Positions 13,901-16,260 of a stretch of 16,260 nucleotides of DNA are shown here, in pieces; positions within the stretch are counted from its first letter, which is position 1; every line of letters starts with the position of its first letter. Both the position numbers and the translations under genes were made by a program. Under the pieces are notes generated by a model, which saw nothing but the letters and a program-made list of their open reading frames with translations, did not search any database and was not told where the DNA came from. Origin of the DNA: Pirellulaceae bacterium (lineage in GTDB: Bacteria > Planctomycetota > Planctomycetia > Pirellulales > Pirellulaceae); contig JABDKS010000563.1 in assembly GCA_013002105.1 (NCBI GenBank), positions 1 to 16,260 on the forward strand, given 5' to 3'.

Positions 13901-16260
13901 CGATCGACAATTCGGCCAACTCGGTTGCGGCCAGCGGCCTGGCATTCACTGACACCCTGCCCGTCGGGGTGGGAGATATTGGAGGGGGAGTGTTCGTGCC
14001 GGTGCTCGAAATTGAGATCGCTTCACCGTCCAACGCCGCGACCACCTGCGGTGGCACTGTGACGGCGGTCGAAGGAAGCAGCGACATCACGTTTAGTGGC
14101 GGTACGGTCGCGGCGGCCTCCACCTGCAGGGTGACGGTGGACGTGACGAGTAACGTGGTCGGTAACGGTAGCCACGTTAATACTTCGGGTGATCTGACAT
14201 CCTCGTTGGGTAACAGCGGTAACGCCAGCGATACCCTATTCGTCAACCAGGTCACCGGTGCGGCGCCGAACATTTCCGCGCCAGTGGCTTTGTCGACCAA
14301 CGAGGACACTACGCTGAGTTTAGCGGGCATTGCGGTCGACGATCCCGACAGCACCTCTTTAACCATTGATTTGGCGGTCAACGATGGTCGCCTGGATCTG
14401 ACATCATCTAGCGGCTTGACTGCGATCTCCCAAATAAGCGAGGGGAATCTCACTTTTACCGGTCCGCTCAGCGATGTGAACGCAGCACTGAATTCGGTGA
14501 CCTATACGCCAAGGCTTGACTTCAACGACGGTGATCAACTGTTAATCAGGGCCAGCGACGGAGTCGAAACTGACGACCACACGATCGACATCACGATCAA
14601 TCCGATCAACGATGGCCCCATCAATACGGTGCCCGGCCCTCAATCGGTCTTCAACACCGACACCCTGAGCTTCGCTCCTGGCTTCTTCTCGGCCTCGGAC
14701 GTCGACGCCAGCACGCTCGAAGTCAGTTTGTCAGTCACGCAGGGCATCGTGTCACTCGGCTCCACCAGCGGACTTCAGATCACCGGGAACAATTCCACGT
14801 CGCTGACCGCCACCGGATCGATCACCAATCTCAACACCGCACTGGGAGACCTGATTTACGATCCGATCGATACCTTCATCGGCACCGATACGCTGACCAT
14901 GACCACCAGCGATTTGGGGCAAACGGGCGCCGGCGGCCCCATGTCCGACACCGATACGGTGTCGATCACCGTCACGCCTCCACAAGTTCCCTTGGTGGTC
15001 GACGACTCCTACCAGGCAGACGAGGGCACCGGGTCGTTTACGCTGACGCCCGATCCGCGGGACAATGACCTGAGAGATTCGGGGGCGACACTCAATGTGA
15101 CGGGCGTTAGTCCGTTGAGTACGCAGGGTGGATCGCTCAATTTTTCAAGCGATACCTTCACTTATACGCCCCCTACCGACTCCGACTTTTTCGGGACCGA
15201 GACCTTCACCTACACGATCCAGCAGGACCCCGCGCCCAGCACCACCGGTGACAGCACCGATAGCGGGACGATTACCATCGAGATTCAACCTATCAACGAC
15301 GGTCCCATCAACAGCATTCCCGGATCCGTGTTTGTCGATGAAGACAATGACCTGTCATTCAGCGGCCTGAACTTAATCAGTGTCCAGGACATCGATGCCG
15401 GCACCGGCGATGTCACGGTGACCTTGACCGTCAACAGCGGCATGCTGAACGTAACGAACACCGGCGGCGTGCAGGGCAACGGTAATAATCAGCTGACGAT
15501 CAACGGCACGGTCTCTCAGGTCAACAACACGCTGGGCGGATTGACTTACACGCCGCAAGACAACTTCTTTGGCAGTGATGCACTCGTCGTCAACACCAAC
15601 GACAACGGCAACACCGGCGCGACCGCGCTCTCCGATAACGACACGGTCAACATCACAATCAACCCGATCAACGACGCGCCAACCCTGGTCGTGCCGGGCC
15701 AGCAGTCCTTCTTCACCGATTTTGACAATCGCTTTTCACAAGCCGATAACAACGCGTTTCAAGTCGATGACGTGGACGCTGGGGCGAATGACGTACGACT
15801 CGATTTGACGATTCCTGACGGAGAGCTGACGCTTGACAATACAGCCGGGCTGATCGTCTCGATGAACCCGGGCGACAACAACGGCATCCGTCTGGTCGGC
15901 AGCATCGACGATATCAATCGCTCACTGGCCGACGGACTGACCTATCGCGTGGGAACGACGGGTGACCGCACGCTCAACGCCCTGGTCAACGACCTGGGCA
16001 ATACCGGCGACCCACCTCCCGGCGCCGGCAACCAACTCACGGCGTCATCATCCGTGCTGGTGGGAGTGGCTGACGAGGATGATTCCTGCCTGACCGGCGG
16101 ACCCCTGCAGGTGGGACAAAACCGGCTGACGTACTCCTGCGCCACGCCGGGCGGATTCACGGCCTTCGTCGTGGGAACCGAACTGGGTAGTCATTTCTTT
16201 GACAAGTATCGTGTCACCGTCGACATCGCCGATCCCAGCGTGCTGGCAATCGGATTGGGC
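7933..16260 (+). CDS. Giant modular surface/secreted protein B, 5' part (CSLREA, beta-helix, SdrD_B, propellers, cadherin-like)
   Basis: The frame runs from ATG 7933 to the window edge without a stop (2776 codons). The N-terminus is strongly Arg-rich and ends in LEQLEQRRLLA (residues 26-36), a LEPR-XLL-type signature; there is no classical hydrophobic signal core. Then: CSLREA-like segment (SLREAVRAANN at 68); beta-helix with eight GG(G/A)(I/L) coils, as in polymorphic outer-membrane proteins (about 86-460); choice-of-anchor-Q-like segment (461-519: SPAIDAA, DQRRVSRP, DIGAVEF); SdrD_B-like pair, split by an extra domain (523-905); seven-bladed propeller (906-1323); second SdrD_B pair (about 1328-1537); second propeller (1538-1961); DUF7933-like domain (1967-2110); cadherin/VCBS modules (2114 to about 2710); start of the CLTGGPLQ module (2719 on). 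Probably exported; adhesive or structural role inferred. If collinear with gene A, the stop would lie about 460 bp beyond the window. Confidence 0.96.
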   Translation, partial: MNKRRLRRSRTQRQTNPRGQRRRIFLEQLEQRRLLATVNVTTTMDVDDGDVSSLAALNTTPGADGLISLREAVRAANNTSGDDEIVLAAGVYSLTVAGDNEDAAATGDLDITDGLTIRGVSAGATTIDASGLDVDGTGFGYGDRVFDAFGVSLNLQDVTIRNGNVRGDGGGLRNDGGAVTLNNVVMNDNFAEGNIPGGGGAIYHTGGSTLNIDNSQFFHNCTVIIGSGGALFNDNSEVTISDSVFDGNATAEHGGAIYTRGVTGTNATLTIFDSTIINNGPVGPLQTKFGTTDGGGIYNDNDTVMIHGSTISNNEAIRDGGGIFTKSSSLSSATLELFQTTLAGNTAGGEGGGISNQGDAVRLENVTISGNSAGEYGGGIYQGVDTGPPGSIRSLNVTINANTAPLGSNLFNDRSGSTIELQNTIVAAGVGSGNCDGPITSLGNNLEDADTCGFLQGDFPNTDPLLDPLANNGGTALTHALAFDSPAIDAANTAAAPLEDQRRVSRPVGANADIGAVEFVAEISGVKYEDVNGNGIVDQADVPLPGWTIFLDGFGQSTPNGVLDAGEPVAITDDAGEFVFSVPFPGDFFVTEQLQSEWVGIGGAQRVTLAEGQTVEIDFLNFVPGSIHGFKFEDVDQSGTYDPQVDRPLPGVTFTLTGTDGLGNPVPALLSTATTDANGEFAFVGLNPTGASSPSGLLFGPSAQNEFDVFVQRDGDTFVDLATADLNQTTGVTFRSTFANFPAPGQAIDGPVVNFATPPGIIGTRAGGAADGQSRYEIVFDTPQSRAAVLRPWSTFSLTRFYAGDTLLAEHQNSTGTEFVGFISDSADSADWITRIELDGLPEDVGGRDVYQVGVTDDLYFGTATSGYTVTETVPAGSTATTPTSFTTDLLSRQELVAMAGQAMLHPIERLSEDSAGIGGNDQSQSLSISADGRFVAFASEASNLVPGDTNGTRDIFVFDRQTGAMELVSVDNEGNQAEQASFEPSISADGRFVAFFSLSDGLVPDDTNGQYDVFVYDRQTDEVERVSLDNAGIEGNGSSSTPSISADGRFVGFSSLATNLVPGDTNDQNDVFVFDRQTGVIERVNVSDAALEADDWSGNPSISADGRFVAFESHGTNLVPGDTNAVIDIFVYDRQSDTIESVTQGDTNSFNPSISADGHFVAFESFASNLVPGDTNNRGDVFVFDRQIGTTKLVSMDDNGVQGNNESFRPSINGDGRFVAFQSFATNLVPGDTNDAIDVFVYDRQTDAVKRVSVDKAGNEGNSNSSMPSISADGGLVAFLSRASNLVTGDANNTDDVFVKTISSVRTEVVIGAPLMFGNVAPTEVMISGTKYEDVNGNAIVDQFDVPLPGWTIFLDGFDGSTPNGIPDAGEPTAITDASGGYSFSVPTDGTYFVTEVVQPDWVASGDVQQAVDLGSGSVSAIDFLNFVPGSIHGFKFEDVDQSGTYDPQVDRPLSGVTFTLTGTDGLGNPVPTHLSTATTDDNGEFAFVGLNPTGTNSYTVTETVPAGSTATTPTSFTTELMSRQELVAMAGQAMLGIQRVAISNSGMESDDSSFNSAISADGRYVAFASGASNLVPGDTNDRDDIFFLDRQTGVLERISVANDGTEGNSSSDETSISADGRFISFVSDASNLVPGDTNDDTDVFVFDRQTRTVQRVSVNDSGVEADNDSDESIMSADGRFVAFHSSATNLVPGDTNGTDDVFVFDRQTNTIERVSVASDGTQANDFSGEPAISADGRFVAFESQATNLVPGDTDSFDDVFVFDRQTDTIRRISENAAGTVGNQNSFEPSISADGRFVTFSAFASNLVPGDTNGQTDVFVFDMQTGLLDLVSVDDAGVQGNASSSSDDAAISADGRYVAFASSATNLVPGDTNDALDVFVFDLQTRLIKRISVDATGAQGDGTSGNPKISDDGRFVSFGSRATNLVPGDTNDSYEIFVTAVNQLQSEVVLGAPLMFGNAVAEVPTAPGFDKVFAPNPIVVGGTSTLTFTIDNSANSVAASGLAFTDTLPVGVGDIGGGVFVPVLEIEIASPSNAATTCGGTVTAVEGSSDITFSGGTVAAASTCRVTVDVTSNVVGNGSHVNTSGDLTSSLGNSGNASDTLFVNQVTGAAPNISAPVALSTNEDTTLSLAGIAVDDPDSTSLTIDLAVNDGRLDLTSSSGLTAISQISEGNLTFTGPLSDVNAALNSVTYTPRLDFNDGDQLLIRASDGVETDDHTIDITINPINDGPINTVPGPQSVFNTDTLSFAPGFFSASDVDASTLEVSLSVTQGIVSLGSTSGLQITGNNSTSLTATGSITNLNTALGDLIYDPIDTFIGTDTLTMTTSDLGQTGAGGPMSDTDTVSITVTPPQVPLVVDDSYQADEGTGSFTLTPDPRDNDLRDSGATLNVTGVSPLSTQGGSLNFSSDTFTYTPPTDSDFFGTETFTYTIQQDPAPSTTGDSTDSGTITIEIQPINDGPINSIPGSVFVDEDNDLSFSGLNLISVQDIDAGTGDVTVTLTVNSGMLNVTNTGGVQGNGNNQLTINGTVSQVNNTLGGLTYTPQDNFFGSDALVVNTNDNGNTGATALSDNDTVNITINPINDAPTLVVPGQQSFFTDFDNRFSQADNNAFQVDDVDAGANDVRLDLTIPDGELTLDNTAGLIVSMNPGDNNGIRLVGSIDDINRSLADGLTYRVGTTGDRTLNALVNDLGNTGDPPPGAGNQLTASSSVLVGVADEDDSCLTGGPLQVGQNRLTYSCATPGGFTAFVVGTELGSHFFDKYRVTVDIADPSVLAIGLG
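8008..8040 (+). other. LEPR-XLL-type N-terminal signature (LEQLEQRRLLA)
   Basis: The first 25 residues carry 10 Arg and no hydrophobic core. The following LEQLEQRRLLA fits the LExLExRxLL(A/S) pattern of the LEPR-XLL signature found at the N-terminus of very large planctomycete and some proteobacterial surface proteins. Mature sequence probably starts near ATVNVTTT. The export route for such proteins is not established by the sequence. Gene A probably has a similar N-terminus upstream of the window. Confidence 0.7.
10003..10521 (+). other. 173-codon extra domain present only in the first SdrD_B copy
   Basis: Copy 2 reads FVGLNPTG directly into SYTVTETVPAGS. Copy 1 has 173 extra codons at this point before SGYTVTETVPAGS. 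The extra segment contains FDVFVQRDGDTFVDL, FDTPQSRAAVLRPWS, a TEFVGFISDS strand and YQVGVTDDLYFG, which looks like a complete beta-sandwich often seen in bacterial surface proteins; I do not name a family. Near-repeats GCAAGCAG (10003) and GCAACCAG (10522) flank it, and CCAGCGG occurs at both junctions (10013 and 10526). The length is an exact multiple of three. Confidence 0.75.
10648..11901 (+). repeat. First seven-bladed beta-propeller (PD40/TolB-like)
   Basis: Seven blades with consensus ISADGRFVAFxS, NLVPGDTN and D(V/I)FV(F/Y)DRQT, anchored at 10717, 10891, 11065, 11239, 11395, 11569 and 11743. The period is 174 bp (58 residues), except 156 bp after blade 4. The last blade lacks the DRQT/ERVS strand, whereas a stray IERLSEDSAG strand precedes blade 1. 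This fits velcro closure of a ring in which first and last pieces share one blade. The conserved GDTN and DRQ residues may bind calcium or shape loops. Partner unknown. Confidence 0.8.
12544..13815 (+). repeat. Second seven-bladed beta-propeller (PD40/TolB-like)
   Basis: Seven blades of the same type, anchored at 12610, 12784, 12958, 13132, 13306, 13486 and 13660. Spacing is 174 bp except 180 bp after blade 5. As in the first propeller, an IQRVAISNSG strand precedes blade 1 and the seventh blade lacks the DRQT/ERVS strand, consistent with ring closure. It ends with the same EVVLGAPLMFGN motif. Confidence 0.8.
13831..14260 (+). other. DUF7933-like domain in protein B
   Basis: The sequence contains FDKVFAPNPIVVGG, STLTFTIDNSAN, a FTDTLPVGV motif, TTCGGTV, a STCRVTVDV strand with a second Cys and SSLGNSGNASDTL. 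This arrangement is typical of the DUF7933-type Ig-like surface repeats related to DUF11. The two Cys could form a disulfide outside the cell. It lies between the second propeller and the cadherin-like array and probably acts as a stalk unit. Confidence 0.65.
14272..16060 (+). repeat. Cadherin-like/VCBS-type repeat array in protein B
   Basis: About five modules of roughly 100-125 residues occur, with junctions of type ITINPINDGP, IQPINDGP and INPINDAP near 14590, 15287 and 15660. Modules contain NEDTTLSL or DEDNDLSF starts, DDPD/DVDA/DIDA calcium-site-like motifs, and N(A/T)(A/L)LxxLxYxP ends. One module (14986-15297) differs and has VDDSYQADEGT with FTYTPPTDSDFFG, resembling VCBS or Cadherin_3-like units. 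These are usually calcium-dependent rod domains in large bacterial adhesins. Confidence 0.75.
16084..16260 (+). other. Start of CLTGGPLQ C-terminal module in protein B (cut by window edge)
   Basis: From the Cys codon at 16087 the sequence CLTGGPLQVGQNR continues through LTYSC and GSHFFDKYRV to the window end. Over 58 residues, 50 match the module in gene A that starts at 6316. In gene A the module leads into dockerin-type loops and the stop, so gene B probably ends the same way shortly past the window. Confidence 0.8.

Noticed and set aside
7933..16260. Possible frameshift or pseudogene in gene B
   Set aside because: One frame stays open for all 2776 codons and every domain is read in that frame. 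The gene is simply cut by the window edge.

Overview
The window looks like chromosomal DNA of a planctomycete, probably a Rhodopirellula/Pirellulaceae-type organism. It holds parts of two very large adjacent plus-strand genes for modular, beta-rich, secreted or cell-surface proteins. The lineage call rests on protein architecture: an Arg-rich N-terminus ending in LEQLEQRRLLA (a LEPR-XLL-like signature), CSLREA segments, parallel beta-helices, SdrD_B-like and DUF11-like modules, cadherin-like repeats and a dockerin-type tail. No ribosomal, metabolic or mobile-element gene is present to confirm it.

Layout. (1) Positions 1-6951: the 3' part of gene A, at least 2316 codons and open at the left edge. 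It encodes a beta-helix with an exact 312-bp internal repeat, a matrixin-like zinc-metalloprotease domain (HEMGHVLGLPD), an internal CSLREA segment starting a second beta-helix, three DUF11-like repeats, a Cys-containing module starting CLTGGPLQ, two dockerin-type calcium loops and a short acidic tail. (2) Positions 6952-7932: a 981-bp gap with no convincing gene, but with a 17-bp dyad, a perfect 23-bp-arm nested palindrome and a 20-bp tandem repeat. (3) Positions 7933-16260: the 5' part of gene B, at least 2776 codons and open at the right edge. It encodes the Arg-rich LEPR-XLL-like start, CSLREA, a beta-helix with GG(G/A)I coils, a choice-of-anchor-Q-like segment, two copies of an SdrD_B-pair plus seven-bladed-propeller block, a DUF7933-like domain, about five cadherin/VCBS-type modules, and the beginning of the same CLTGGPLQ module that ends gene A.

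The two genes look like paralogues or module-sharing neighbours. They have the same orientation, and the 58 shared residues of the C-terminal module match at 50 positions. Both are probably exported and surface-attached or released; adhesion, matrix or carbohydrate interaction and (gene A) proteolysis are inferences from domain types. The most notable points are the 1.9-kb intragenic duplication in gene B, in which one copy carries an extra 519-bp (173-codon) in-frame domain; the two seven-bladed propellers bracketed by the same conserved motifs; the metalloprotease domain embedded in gene A; and the nested palindrome between the genes. I see no defence system, CRISPR array, RNA gene or insertion sequence.
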